From: Hyphomicrobiales bacterium
GTDB lineage: Bacteria; Pseudomonadota; Alphaproteobacteria; Rhizobiales; NORP267
Length of the DNA: 64,000 nt
NCBI GenBank assembly: GCA_030688605.1
Contig: JAUYJB010000066.1
Coordinates: forward strand, 1 to 64,000
Direction: 5' to 3'
In this document: one piece after another, positions 9,572 to 18,386 of the stretch
How positions within the stretch are numbered: the first letter of the stretch is position 1
Layout: each line of letters opens with the position of its first letter
Position numbers and translations under genes: made by a program
Notes under the pieces: model-generated
Databases searched by the model: none
What the model was told of the DNA's origin: nothing
What the model saw: only the letters and a program-made list of their open reading frames with translations

Positions 9572-9896
9572 CTTGCGGCGCTCCTCTCGTTGCGGCCGTG
9601 TCGGCCGCGGCGTCGATACTAAAGCCTTTTAGCGGCAAGTCGTGCCGATGCCAAAGCCCATCGCGGCGAATCCGGCCGCCGATCGCTCCTGCCGCTAAAC
9701 GCGAGCCGAGCCTGCACCGCCATGGACGTCCGGAAACTCCCCGGCCCCAGGCGAATAGCCCCCCAAAATGTCGATTCGCGTTAACCGTAATTATTGTGGT
9801 TAATCAGTAGGTTTACTTGAATTCCCTAGGTCTAAAGTTTAACGATTTTGGACCCTGCCACGGGCAGGCGTGACCCGCACCTGGGGGGATCAGGCA
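9572..9896. other. Intergenic region, AT-rich near 9775-9845
   Basis: No gene is seen. The last 120 bases are markedly AT-rich and contain GTTAA/TTAAC words, probably the promoter region of the curlin-like gene at 9897. A similar AT-rich leader precedes the second curlin-like gene at 10851-11255. Confidence 0.5.
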
Positions 9897-10286
9897 ATGA
9901 AGCGTTCAATGACAATTGCGGCGGCGTCCCTGCTGTTTCCGATCATGGCCGGCACGGCTGTGGCGGGCAGCAGGATCGAGGCGTCGGTGACTCAGATCGG
10001 TTCGCTCAACGTGTCGTTTGCCGAGGAGCGGACCGACATCAATAAATTCAAGCTGACACAAATCGGCCGCGGCAACACGAGCCTCGTGATCCAGAGGGGA
10101 AAACAGAACACCGCCAACATCAACCAGCTCGGCATCGTCAACGTGTCGAACGTGTTTCAGGTGACCCAATTCAACAACAACGAGCCGGGCCCAGGCTATC
10201 TGTTCACTTACTCGCAGAACGGTTTCAACTACTCCGTTCTTTCGATGACGCCGATGTCCTTCAACAGGATCGGCAGACTGCGCTAG
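9897..10286 (+). CDS. Curlin-like secreted protein
   Basis: The 129-residue product starts at ATG 9897 (GGGGGGA upstream) with a Sec signal peptide ending near TAVAGS. The mature part has curlin-type repeats of the pattern Q-x-G-x2-N-x5-Q: VTQIGSLNVSF, LTQIGRGNTSLVIQRG, NINQLGIVNVSNVFQ. Curlin repeats form the cross-beta core of curli-type amyloid fibres or their nucleators. Only three or four degenerate repeats are visible, fewer than the five of CsgA, so it may be a minor or nucleating subunit. No csgE/F/G export gene is in the window. A terminator-like hairpin follows at 10298-10322. A second curlin-like gene faces it convergently at 10851-11255. Confidence 0.75.
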   Translation: MKRSMTIAAASLLFPIMAGTAVAGSRIEASVTQIGSLNVSFAEERTDINKFKLTQIGRGNTSLVIQRGKQNTANINQLGIVNVSNVFQVTQFNNNEPGPGYLFTYSQNGFNYSVLSMTPMSFNRIGRLR

Positions 10287-10297
10287 GCTTGAAAGGC

Positions 10298-10322
10298 TGC
10301 CGCCCGCAAGGGCCGGCATTTT
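10298..10322 (+). terminator. Intrinsic terminator after the curlin-like gene
   Basis: TGCCGCCC and GGGCCGGCA pair around a GCAA loop with one mismatch/bulge, followed by TTTT. It begins 12 bases after the stop codon. Confidence 0.55.
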
Positions 10323-10850
10323 CCGGACAAGACCGAGCGCCGCGCGTCAGAGGTCCCGTTCAGGCCGCCCGCGGAGCTCCCGAACCAGGTCCAAGCACCC
10401 CACTGCCGACACAGGCGTTGAACGGCTTCAACGCCTCAACTCTCCATCCCTAAAGCAGCTGTAACGGCACCGCCTGCCGCCAGATCCGGACCCGATCGGG
10501 TATCGGGTTCTGGGCGCGCACGCTGGCCGGCGATCCGGCGGGCTTCGTCCAGCCGGTCGATCGTCAATGAGCTGCTTTGGCGGTTGATCGCGATGGAAGG
10601 TCGTGCGGGCCGGCAACCGGGATCGGGCGCAAGAAATGCCTCAGCCATCTAACGAAATGGTGCAATTTTGGGCCATGGCCGCGCTCAACGCTACGCCCCG
10701 GCCGAAACCGGGCCGGGCCTATTCTTGAAACACGCCGATGGGGAGTTGATTTGGAAGCCAGGCGGGCTGCTGAGGGGGGCGGCATCGCCCCCCTGCTAGC
10801 GTTCGTCTTTGGCGGTCCTGTTCTGGTCTCGGCCCGCCGATGCGTTTCTG
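10323..10850. other. Intergenic region between convergent curlin-like genes
   Basis: About 530 bases without a supportable gene. Open frames on both strands are Arg/Pro-rich, lack ribosome sites and show no family signature. Confidence 0.5.
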
Positions 10851-11255
10851 TTAGTCGTGCCGACGGTGGCGCCAAGAATGCTCGATCTGCGTCACGTCGT
10901 AGATGTTGATAAAGCCTTCCTGATAATTCTCGGAATAGTTGTTGTAGTCATCCACGAAATTGGATTCTTGACTCACGATATTGACGTTCTTGCCCCAGTT
11001 CGCGACGACTCCAATCTGGGTGTTGAAGTTGCGGTTACGCAACTTCGCCTGCTGATTGGCCGTCGCAATGTTGACGACGCCAAGCTGCTGGTTGGTGTTG
11101 ATATTGATCACGCCGCGCTGGGTGACGTTGTTGCTGTTGAAGAAAGCGCCGCCCTGCACGCCGATCTGGGTCGACTCAGAGACATTGTCCGCGAAGGCTG
11201 TCGTGGAGAAAGAAACCGCCACAGCCACGGCGGCGAATACTGCACTACGAAGCAT
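10851..11255 (-). CDS. Curlin-like secreted protein
   Basis: The 134-residue protein has a clear signal peptide cleaved near AFA-DN. It is Asn/Gln-rich with curlin-type repeats: STQIGVQGGAFFNSNN, VTQRGVININTNQQ, LGVVNIATANQQ and NTQIGVVANWGKN. The tail (HSWRHRRHD) is unusually basic and His-rich. The pattern fits an amyloid-type surface or nucleator protein exported to the periplasm. It ends convergently with the curlin-like gene at 9897-10286, to which it is related in repeat pattern but not closely. Its leader (11340-11460) is AT-rich. Function as an extracellular fibre is inference from repeats. Confidence 0.75.
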   Translation of the reverse strand: MLRSAVFAAVAVAVSFSTTAFADNVSESTQIGVQGGAFFNSNNVTQRGVININTNQQLGVVNIATANQQAKLRNRNFNTQIGVVANWGKNVNIVSQESNFVDDYNNYSENYQEGFINIYDVTQIEHSWRHRRHD

Positions 11256-12033
11256 ATTACCCTCCTATGCTGCATCAGATCCATTGGATCATGAAGGGTA
11301 ACCCGCCGCCCTCACCCCAATGTGTCCTCCTGGCCCCGAAACTGGCGCTGCAATAGTGAGAAGTCAATACAAATTCGATCAATATTTGGCAAAACAATAT
11401 TAACCTTAACTACAGTTCACGATTTTGCTGAAGTTTAACGTTAACCCGCCCGACCTAATACTTGCCGAACATCTTTGACGATGTGAGGTGAGGTGCCAAG
11501 AGGAGGCGGGAGTCATATGGTCGCCGGTGCGATCGGTCAACGGCCGGGCTCGGCCGTAATCGTGTTCAAACTCGATCCATGTGTGGCAGAGTCGCATCAC
11601 TCGCGCTGCTCTTTGCGTTCACCGGCATACAGTCGCTTTTGGGTCGCGCCGCAACGGGGTACCGTATCGGCGGCTGGGTTGTCCGGTGCAGAGCGCGATG
11701 ATGGTGCTTCAAGGGCCGCCGACGGTCGGCAATACGCCCGCGAGCATGGATTCGGCTCCGCGCCGGGCAAGACCGTGTTCGTCCCCATTCGGGGCACACG
11801 GAGCCTTGCCGCGCGCGCCTCGCAAACGGGAAGATTGCATGACTCGCCTCGTTTGCAAAGCGGCGCTAAGATGCAAGGAGATAGGCTGCTAACTGGCCGT
11901 AGCGGGCGATCGCAACAGGACGGTCGACTCGAATCCAGCGCACCGTGGGACAACAGGATAAGCCACGCGTGCGCCGCTGACGAAGGCCGGAGCAGCTTGG
12001 CGGAGTAGTTTGTAACGAGGGGGCCGCACGCCG
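11256..12033. other. Intergenic region before the porin
   Basis: About 780 bases. The left third (11340-11460) is AT-rich and probably carries the promoter for the leftward curlin-like gene. The rest has several overlapping open frames, the longest about 170 codons at 11493-12008, but none has a recognisable domain or convincing start. Confidence 0.5.
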
Positions 12034-13401
12034 ATGTTTCCGGCAGTCGTAAGAAGATTTCTTCTGGTTCTTGGCAGCACATTTCTGGCGGGGATCGGCG
12101 GCGAAGCCCTTCTCGCGCCGGCCGTGGCGGCGGAACCTCGTGAACCCGTCTATTCCTGCGAAGCCTTGGGCAAGGGATTTATCGAATTTCCGGGCTCGGA
12201 CACCTGCTTTTTTGTCGGCATCAACGTTGCGACGGAATATCTCAATGAATTCGTCGAGGACGAGTTGGATGTCCGGGTCACGCGCAATCCGGTGATCGTG
12301 CCTGGAGACGCGGTCGGCGAGGCGTTCGTGATCCTCGATACCGCCGATGTGAGCTCGTTTCCGAGCCTCACCCAGTTTCGCGTCAACGCCCGGACAAGCC
12401 TGACGACGGCCACGCCGACGGAGCGCGGCCCGCTGGTGAGTTACATCGGGGTGAGGTTCCTGCCGGAGATAACCGGCGAAGTGCGAACGCTGGTAACGCC
12501 GGGACCCGTCAGGCCGATCACCATCGAGGCCGACTCCGAGACGGCGCGACTGGAATATGCGTGGATCAAGTGGGCGGGCTTCACCGCGGGCCTGCACGGC
12601 TCGGTGTTCAATTTCGTTCCGGGTTTCAATTATAGCTCAAGCTATGCCTCGGACCGGAAGCTGGTTCTGTTTGCCTATTCGACGCCCGTCCACGACACCG
12701 CCGCCTTGACCCTGTCGCTAGAGGACAATGCGGCGCGCCGCGTCGAGGCCGGCGACTGGGCCACTTACGGCCGCGTCGAAATGCCCGACATCCTGGCCGC
12801 GCTAGACGTGGCCCGGGAGTGGGGAAATCTGCACGCGGCGGCAGCCGTTCACCGCATCAGCGACGCGGTCGCCTGCTGCAAGGCCGTCCCGCCCGACATC
12901 TACGACCACGCCTATGGCTGGGCCGCGACCGGCGGCATCGAATACCGCATGGAATTCGGCGAACAGCGTGGCCGGATTCTCCTTTCCGGCGCCATCGCCG
13001 ATGGCGCCGTCGACTATCTGGGCATTCCCTATTTCGCCACCGACTACATCACCGATCGCGACGGTTCCGTGGTCACCACGCGCGGCGCCTCGGCGGTGGT
13101 GTCCTACGAGCATGTCTGGAACCCCAACCTCAAATCCGCCCTGTCCCTTTCCGTCTACGAGACCGAAACGGATGTGACCAACCTGAGGTGGCGGGTGCGC
13201 GGGCTCCTCGCCCAGGCCGGCATCGAATATATGCCGGCACCCAATTTCGTCATCGGAACCGAGGTCAGTTTCACCGCCGACAAGGCGGAATACACCTACC
13301 GCGCCCTGCCGCTGCCGCCCGGCGTCGGCACCGCGAACCACAGCGAAAGCGTCGACTTCTTCAGCGCCATGATCTACGCCAAGCGCCAGATCGGGCAATA
13401 G
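12034..13401 (+). CDS. Alphaproteobacterial outer-membrane porin (Porin_2 family)
   Basis: The 455-residue precursor has a signal peptide (LLAPAVAAEP) and the hallmark Porin_2 N-terminal block, here YSCEALGKGFIEFPGSDTCFFVGINV, close to the CEAYGAGFFYIPGTDTC type. Alternating hydrophobic strands follow to the end. It should form a trimeric 16-strand diffusion pore. The family is characteristic of Rhizobiales (Omp2a/b of Brucella). ATG 12034 has GAGGGGG upstream. The match is somewhat divergent: the usual terminal aromatic residue is absent (KRQIGQ end), and the central loop has a CC pair (AVACCKAV). It is monocistronic and convergent with the hydroxyacid dehydrogenase. Confidence 0.85.
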   Translation: MFPAVVRRFLLVLGSTFLAGIGGEALLAPAVAAEPREPVYSCEALGKGFIEFPGSDTCFFVGINVATEYLNEFVEDELDVRVTRNPVIVPGDAVGEAFVILDTADVSSFPSLTQFRVNARTSLTTATPTERGPLVSYIGVRFLPEITGEVRTLVTPGPVRPITIEADSETARLEYAWIKWAGFTAGLHGSVFNFVPGFNYSSSYASDRKLVLFAYSTPVHDTAALTLSLEDNAARRVEAGDWATYGRVEMPDILAALDVAREWGNLHAAAAVHRISDAVACCKAVPPDIYDHAYGWAATGGIEYRMEFGEQRGRILLSGAIADGAVDYLGIPYFATDYITDRDGSVVTTRGASAVVSYEHVWNPNLKSALSLSVYETETDVTNLRWRVRGLLAQAGIEYMPAPNFVIGTEVSFTADKAEYTYRALPLPPGVGTANHSESVDFFSAMIYAKRQIGQ

Positions 13402-13410
13402 CCTCGAAGC

Positions 13411-14361
13411 CTAAGGCTCGACGACGCGGATCGGCTTGCCGCTAAGAAAGGCGAGAACCGCCTCGACCGTCTCGGGATAGAAGACGGCGTAGGTGTCGCG
13501 CGTCGAATAGCCGATATGCGGGGTGAGCAGCAGGTTCGGCACGCCGCGCAGCGGGCTGTCGGCCGGCAAGGGCTCGATGTCGAAGACGTCAAGCGCCGCG
13601 CCCGCGAGCCGTTCCTCCCTGAGCGCCGCGACGAGCGCGTCATAGTCGACGATCGGCGCCCGCGACGTGTTGACGAGGCAGGCGTCGGGTTTCATCAGAG
13701 CGATCTCCTCGGCGCCGACGATCCCGATGGTCCGCTCGGAGAGCTTGAGGTGGACCGTCACCGCATCGGCGGTTCGGAACAGCTGCTCCTTGGCGACGAG
13801 CCCGGCACCCGCCTCCGCCGCCCGCTCGGCCGTCAGGTTCTGGCTCCAGGCGATCACCTCCATGCCGAACGAGTTGGCGTGTTTGGCAACCTGGGTGCCG
13901 AGCCGGCCGAGGCCGAGGATGCCGAGGGTCGCGCCGCCGAGGTCGCGGCCGAGCTCCGCCTGCCAGCCGCCCTTGCGCATCTCTTCCATCTGCGCCGGCA
14001 GCTTGCGGAACAGGGCCAGCAACAGCGCCATGGCGAGCTCCGCCGTCGCCCGGCCGGGGGTGTTGGTGTTGCACACGGTGACGCCGCGCGCGTTGGCGGC
14101 GGCAACGTCGATCGAGGCGTTGCGGTGGCCGGTCGAGACGATCAGCTTGAGATCGGGAAGCCGGTCGATGACGCGCTTCGGCAGCGGGGTGCGCTCGCGC
14201 ATGACGCATACGATATCGAAGGATTGGAGCCTCTCCACGAGCTTGTCCTCGTCGGCAACATGGTCGTTGAACACCGTCAGGGCGCAGTTTGCCGGCAGAC
14301 CGGACCAGTCGGCGATTTGCCGCGATACGTTCTGAAAGTCGTCAAGAACCGCAATTTTCAT
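13411..14361 (-). CDS. D-isomer-specific 2-hydroxyacid dehydrogenase
   Basis: The 316-residue enzyme starts at MKIAVLDDF (14361); an upstream in-frame ATG would add 19 unlikely residues. The Rossmann motif is GILGLGRLG. The catalytic Arg lies in NTSRAPIVD, the Glu in the FDIEPLP stretch and the His in TPHIGYS. It probably reduces a 2-keto acid or oxidises a D-2-hydroxyacid with NAD(P). Phosphoglycerate dehydrogenase activity is less likely because no ACT/regulatory domain is present. Substrate is not predictable. It is convergent with the porin and separated from the toxin gene by about 125 bases. Confidence 0.9.
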   Translation of the reverse strand: MKIAVLDDFQNVSRQIADWSGLPANCALTVFNDHVADEDKLVERLQSFDIVCVMRERTPLPKRVIDRLPDLKLIVSTGHRNASIDVAAANARGVTVCNTNTPGRATAELAMALLLALFRKLPAQMEEMRKGGWQAELGRDLGGATLGILGLGRLGTQVAKHANSFGMEVIAWSQNLTAERAAEAGAGLVAKEQLFRTADAVTVHLKLSERTIGIVGAEEIALMKPDACLVNTSRAPIVDYDALVAALREERLAGAALDVFDIEPLPADSPLRGVPNLLLTPHIGYSTRDTYAVFYPETVEAVLAFLSGKPIRVVEP

Positions 14362-14486
14362 GTGACCTCCGCAGCGCGCTGTTGCATTTCCCGGATTGCG
14401 ACCTTCTGCCGCCAACAAAACGACCGATTGGGCGGGAGACTCCTTTATCCCGCCGAGGCGGTCAATGGGCTCAAGACCCGATCAAT

Positions 14487-14759
14487 TCACCGGTCCCGTG
14501 CGGCATGCACGACGCCGAGGATATCGATGCGATCGTCCAAGACTTGGTAGACGACGATGTAGGGCAGGCTGGGCACGATGAGTTCCCTCGTGCCCGGAAC
14601 CGTGCCGATGCGTCCCGACAATGGAAAAATGAGCAGCGGTTCAATCGCGTCGCGGATGCGCGCGAGCACCTTGACCGCCGCGACCTCACTGTCGCTGGCG
14701 ACATAGTCGTAGATGGCATCAAGGTCGGATGCCGCCTCGGCGCGGTAGCGAAGCCTCAT
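14487..14759 (-). CDS. RelE/ParE-family toxin
   Basis: This 90-residue protein has the RelE/ParE fold pattern: MRLRYRAEAASDLDAIYDYV at the start, a central helix (VLARIRDAIEPLL) and beta strands SGRIGTVPGTRELIVPSLPYIVVYQV near the end, closing with VVHAARDR. Toxins of this superfamily inhibit translation (RelE-like) or gyrase (ParE-like); the family subtype here is closest to ParE. It overlaps the antitoxin gene by four bases, the usual antitoxin-first order. Confidence 0.85.
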   Translation of the reverse strand: MRLRYRAEAASDLDAIYDYVASDSEVAAVKVLARIRDAIEPLLIFPLSGRIGTVPGTRELIVPSLPYIVVYQVLDDRIDILGVVHAARDR

Positions 14760-14977
14760 GCGCCAAGGCGTTTGAAGAGCGCGCGCACCTGGGAGTCGGA
14801 CAGATAGTAGGGCTCGCCCTCCATGCGCCGCTTGATCTCCGCTTCCTGATCGGAGGACAGGCGCAGATCGCTCTTCTCCTGGGCAGCGAGAAACAGCAGC
14901 ATCTTGGCCGCCTCGTCCTGCCGGCTGGCGGGCAGCTTGCGCACCGCCTCGATCGCCTTTTCGAGCAACTTCGTCAT
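14756..14977 (-). CDS. Antitoxin of a ParE-type toxin-antitoxin pair
   Basis: The 73-residue protein reads MTKLLEKAIEAVRKLPASRQ at its start, a common antitoxin N terminus next to ParE-type toxins. The C-terminal part (EGEPYYLSDSQVRALFKRLG) is likely to wrap the toxin. It is small, partly disordered and translationally coupled to the toxin through an ATGA overlap. A ribosome-hairpin or operator palindrome was not resolved; ATCACATGTGAT-like dyad symmetry lies just upstream at 14993-15002 and could be an autoregulatory site. Confidence 0.8.
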   Translation of the reverse strand: MTKLLEKAIEAVRKLPASRQDEAAKMLLFLAAQEKSDLRLSSDQEAEIKRRMEGEPYYLSDSQVRALFKRLGA

Positions 14978-15036
14978 GTCATCCTCAATCTATCACATGT
15001 GACGAAACGCGAACCTCTCTTGCAGGCTCCGCCGCC

Positions 15037-15978
15037 TCACAGCGACAAGGACAGGGCGAGCACGCCGAGAAACGACAGCAAGATGCCGAGGATCGCGTGG
15101 GCATCGAAGCTTTCATGGTCGCGGTTGATGAAATAGCCGAAGATCATGCGGAAGATCAGCGACAGGCTCTGCAGCGGCTGCACGATGGTCACCGGCGCGA
15201 CGCCTAGCGCCAGATAGCGGAACAACTGCGAAAAGGACACGCCGACGCCGGAATAGGCGAACCATTTCAGGGATTGGGGCTTGATCGCGCGCACCTGGAA
15301 GAAGAGGCCGGGCATGAGCAGGAGAAGGGCGACCACGGCGCAGGCTGCGGCATAGGAGACGAAGCCGCCGGCGAGGCTCAAGCCGGTATTGGCGAGGCCC
15401 GCCTTGATCAGCACCGGGCTCGTTCCGAAGCCGAGGGCCGCGAGAAGGGCGAAGATATAGCCCTCCGCCATGCGCGGCTTGAATCCCGGCTCGGCGGGCG
15501 CCTCGGCCGGCGCCGCCGCCGCGCCGGCGCTCTTCGCAAGCGCCCTGGCCTGGGCCTGGCGGCGCAGAATGTACATGGGCGCGCTGACGACGAGCAGGAT
15601 GCCGGCGATCTTGAGCGGCGTCAGCGTCTCGCCGAGAAAGACGATGGCGAGCGTCAGCGAGATCAGGAGCTGGGTCTGCTGCACGGGGCCCGCGAGATTG
15701 GAGCCAACGGCGGCGAGCGAGCGGATATTGAAATAGCGCCCCCAGACGAAATGCATGATGCCGGCGGCGATCAGGAACATGACGTCCTGGCGCTCAAGCC
15801 GCGTGATCTGGCTCCACTCGCCGAAGATGAAGGCGGCGGCGAGGAACAAGGCCATGCCGAGCGGCATGGAGATGGCGAGCCCCTGAATGGCGGTCCCGGT
15901 GATGACGCCGCGCCTGGCGCTGGCATTGTTGAAGCCGAAGCTGGCGGCGGCGAGGACCCCGTAGACGATACCGAGCAT
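15037..15978 (-). CDS. EamA/DMT-family membrane transporter
   Basis: This 313-residue integral membrane protein has ten predicted helices arranged as two EamA repeats, separated by a cytoplasmic Ala/Pro-rich stretch (SAGAAAAPAEAPAEPG, about residues 170-186). Features such as LAGPVQQTQLLISL and VTIVQPLQSLSLIF match the drug/metabolite transporter superfamily. It probably exports a small metabolite, but the substrate cannot be told. It is divergently placed from archease-rtcB, with about 150 bases between starts. Confidence 0.88.
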   Translation of the reverse strand: MLGIVYGVLAAASFGFNNASARRGVITGTAIQGLAISMPLGMALFLAAAFIFGEWSQITRLERQDVMFLIAAGIMHFVWGRYFNIRSLAAVGSNLAGPVQQTQLLISLTLAIVFLGETLTPLKIAGILLVVSAPMYILRRQAQARALAKSAGAAAAPAEAPAEPGFKPRMAEGYIFALLAALGFGTSPVLIKAGLANTGLSLAGGFVSYAAACAVVALLLLMPGLFFQVRAIKPQSLKWFAYSGVGVSFSQLFRYLALGVAPVTIVQPLQSLSLIFRMIFGYFINRDHESFDAHAILGILLSFLGVLALSLSL

Positions 15979-16134
15979 TCTGCTGTTTCCCTGGCCGGTG
16001 CGCCGCCTTGAAGCGCGACAGAGCCCGGCTTTCTAGCACGATCAGGGTACCAAGCGCGACCGCTGGCGCATGATCTCCGTCATCGCCATATACAATCCGA
16101 TAGCCCATTCTTGAGCCCGGCACGGATGGACGCG

Positions 16135-16584
16135 ATGACAAATCCGGAACCGGCCATGACACAGCCGAAGGAGCATTTCGAGCTCTTTGCCCACGGCGCC
16201 GATGTCGGCGTGCGCGGGCGAGGGCCAAGCAAGGAGGCAGCCTTCGCCGCAGCCGCCCGCGCCATGACGGCGGTCCTCACCGATCCCGACAAGGTCAAGG
16301 CCGAAACGCAGGTGAGCCTCACAGTAGAGGCGCCCGACGACGAGCTGTTGCTGCTCGAATGGCTGAACGCCGTGGTCTTCGAGATGGCGACCCGCGACAT
16401 GCTGTTCAGCCGCTTCAAGGTCACGATCGAGGGCCACCGGCTTACCGCCGATCTGTGGGGCGAGGCGCTCGACCGCGGCCGCCACGAGCCGTCGGTCGAG
16501 ATCAAGGGCGCGACCCTGACCGCGCTCAAGGTCGGCCGGGAACCGGACGGCGGCTGGGTCGCCCAGACCGTGGTCGACGTATAG
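16135..16584 (+). CDS. Archease, RtcB-activating protein
   Basis: The protein of about 149 residues matches archease: FELFAHGADVGVRGRG near the N terminus, a central DELLLLEWLNAVVFEM helix, and the invariant C-terminal VVDV carrying the metal-site Asp. Archease promotes guanylylation and multiple turnover of the RNA ligase RtcB, encoded 24 bases downstream. ATG codons at 16126, 16135 and 16156 are all possible starts; the last begins MTQPKEHF. The pairing with rtcB makes the assignment strong. Confidence 0.93.
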   Translation: MTNPEPAMTQPKEHFELFAHGADVGVRGRGPSKEAAFAAAARAMTAVLTDPDKVKAETQVSLTVEAPDDELLLLEWLNAVVFEMATRDMLFSRFKVTIEGHRLTADLWGEALDRGRHEPSVEIKGATLTALKVGREPDGGWVAQTVVDV

Positions 16585-16608
16585 AGCATCGCTCGGAAAG
16601 GCATCGCC

Positions 16609-18039
16609 ATGGAGCCGCGGAAATTCGTCCAGGTCTCCGACACCGAGTGGCGGGTCGAGCCGTTCGGGAGCATGCGCGTTCCCGCCATCATCTATGCCGA
16701 CCGGGCGCTGATCGAGGAGATGGACGACAAGGTCTTCGACCAGGTCACCAACGTGGCGACGCTTCCCGGCATCGTGCGCGCCTCCTATGCCATGCCCGAT
16801 GCCCATTGGGGCTACGGCTTTCCGATCGGCGGGGTCGCCGCCTTCAATGCCGAGGAGGACGGCGTCATCTCCGTCGGCGGGGTCGGCTTCGACATCTCCT
16901 GCGGGGTCAGGGCGATGCTGAGCGATCTCAGCGTAGCGGATCTCGAGCCGCACAAGCCGGCGCTCGCCGAGGCGCTGTTCGCCACCGTTCCCGCCGGCCT
17001 CGGTAGCCGCGGCGACATCCGTCTCGACGATGCCGAGATGACCGCGATGCTCTCGGGCGGCGCCGCCTGGGCGCTCGAACGCGGCTGGGGCGAGGCCGCC
17101 GACCTTATGCGCATCGAGGAGCATGGGCGCATGCCGGGCGCGCGTCCCGATTTTGTCTCCGAAAGGGCGCGCAAGCGCCAGCGCCGCGAGATGGGGACGC
17201 TGGGCTCCGGCAACCACTATCTGGAGGTCCAGGAGGTGGCCGAGATTTTCGACGAGGGGATCGCCGAAAGCTTCGGACTGACAAAGGGGCGCGTCATCCT
17301 GTGCATCCATTGCGGCTCGCGCGGGCTCGGCCATCAGATCGGCACCGAATATATGAAGGACATGGCGGTCGCGGCCGCCGAGCAGGGCATCGCCCTTCCC
17401 GACCGCGAGCTTGCCTGCGCCAGGATCACCTCGCCGATCGGCCAGCGCTATCTCGGCGCCATGCGGGCCGGGATCAACTGCGCGCTCGCCAACCGCCAGA
17501 TCATCGGCCACCTCGCGCGTACCGCGCTCGACCGGGCAATCCCGGGAGCGAAGCTGACGCTGCTCTATGACGTCTCCCACAATACCTGCAAGGAGGAGCG
17601 CCACCGCATCGACGGCGAGGTCCGCGACGTGTTCATCCACCGCAAGGGGGCAACCCGCGCCTTCGGCCCCGGCCACCCGGATCTGCCGCAGGGTCTGAAG
17701 GCTTGCGGTCAGCCGGTGCTCATCGGCGGCAGCATGGGCACCGGCTCCTATGTGCTTGCCGGCACCAAGGAGAGCGAGGAGAAGGCCTTCTCGTCCGCCT
17801 GCCATGGGGCCGGACGGCGGATGAGCCGGCACCAGGCCTACAGGACCTGGAAGGGCCGCCAGGTGGTCGACGAGCTCGCAGACCGAGGCATCCTGGTACG
17901 CAGCCCGAGCATGCGCGGCATCGCCGAAGAGGCGCCCGGCGCCTATAAGGATGTCGGCGCCGTCGTCGACGCGGCCGAGGCCGCCGGCCTGGCGCGCAAG
18001 GTCGCCCGGCTCAAGCCGCTCATCTGCATCAAGGGCTGA
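16609..18039 (+). CDS. rtcB: RNA-splicing/repair ligase RtcB
   Basis: The 476-residue protein covers the full RtcB family. Mn-binding and catalytic motifs are visible: DISCGVRAM, GTLGSGNHYLEVQ, HCGSRGLGHQIG, DVSHNTCKEE and HRKGATRAFGPG, with the guanylylated His expected in the C-terminal GSMGTGSYVL...SACHGAGR segment. RtcB joins 2',3'-cyclic phosphate and 5'-OH RNA ends with GTP, repairing tRNAs or rRNA cut by toxins or stress RNases. It forms an operon with archease (24-base gap). No RtcR sigma-54 activator gene is adjacent. The gene is followed by dispersed hairpin repeats. Confidence 0.96.
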   Translation: MEPRKFVQVSDTEWRVEPFGSMRVPAIIYADRALIEEMDDKVFDQVTNVATLPGIVRASYAMPDAHWGYGFPIGGVAAFNAEEDGVISVGGVGFDISCGVRAMLSDLSVADLEPHKPALAEALFATVPAGLGSRGDIRLDDAEMTAMLSGGAAWALERGWGEAADLMRIEEHGRMPGARPDFVSERARKRQRREMGTLGSGNHYLEVQEVAEIFDEGIAESFGLTKGRVILCIHCGSRGLGHQIGTEYMKDMAVAAAEQGIALPDRELACARITSPIGQRYLGAMRAGINCALANRQIIGHLARTALDRAIPGAKLTLLYDVSHNTCKEERHRIDGEVRDVFIHRKGATRAFGPGHPDLPQGLKACGQPVLIGGSMGTGSYVLAGTKESEEKAFSSACHGAGRRMSRHQAYRTWKGRQVVDELADRGILVRSPSMRGIAEEAPGAYKDVGAVVDAAEAAGLARKVARLKPLICIKG

Positions 18040-18054
18040 GGCGGCGGCGTGGCG

Positions 18055-18265
18055 CCACCCCCATCTGTCGTCATTGCCGGACCTGACCCGGCAATGGATC
18101 TTCTTACGTCCCTGTCGCGCCCAACGGGCGCTCTCCGCCTCTTGTTGTCATCCCGGCCGCGGCGAAGCGGAGAGCCGGGATCCAGTAACCCCGGTGTCAA
18201 TGCTTAGCCTCAGAGGATACTGGATCACCCGGTCAACCCGGGTGACGACGCATGAGGGTTGATCG
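18055..18265. repeat. GC-rich dispersed repeat cluster
   Basis: Several short palindromic units of the type common in Rhizobiales intergenic DNA follow rtcB: TTGCCGG...CCGGCAA, CATCCCGG...CCGGGATCCAG, and GGATCACCCGG...CCCGGGTGACG. No protein is encoded. Confidence 0.6.
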
Positions 18266-18386
18266 GACCCCTGCCCTTTCTCCTTCGTCGTTGTCGGGCC
18301 TGACAAGCCGCGGTCGCTTCTCCGGATGACGAAGTGAGGCGAGCTCGGAAATGGCGGGCTTGCGGCGACCGGTATCGTCATGCAGT

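Noticed and set aside
11493-12008. Rightward 171-codon frame before the porin
   Set aside because: No recognised domain, no ribosome site and biased composition; kept as intergenic.
16042-17832. Long antisense frame opposite archease-rtcB
   Set aside because: Low-complexity His/Arg/Ala-rich translation typical of the antisense of high-G+C genes; the sense frames have full family matches.
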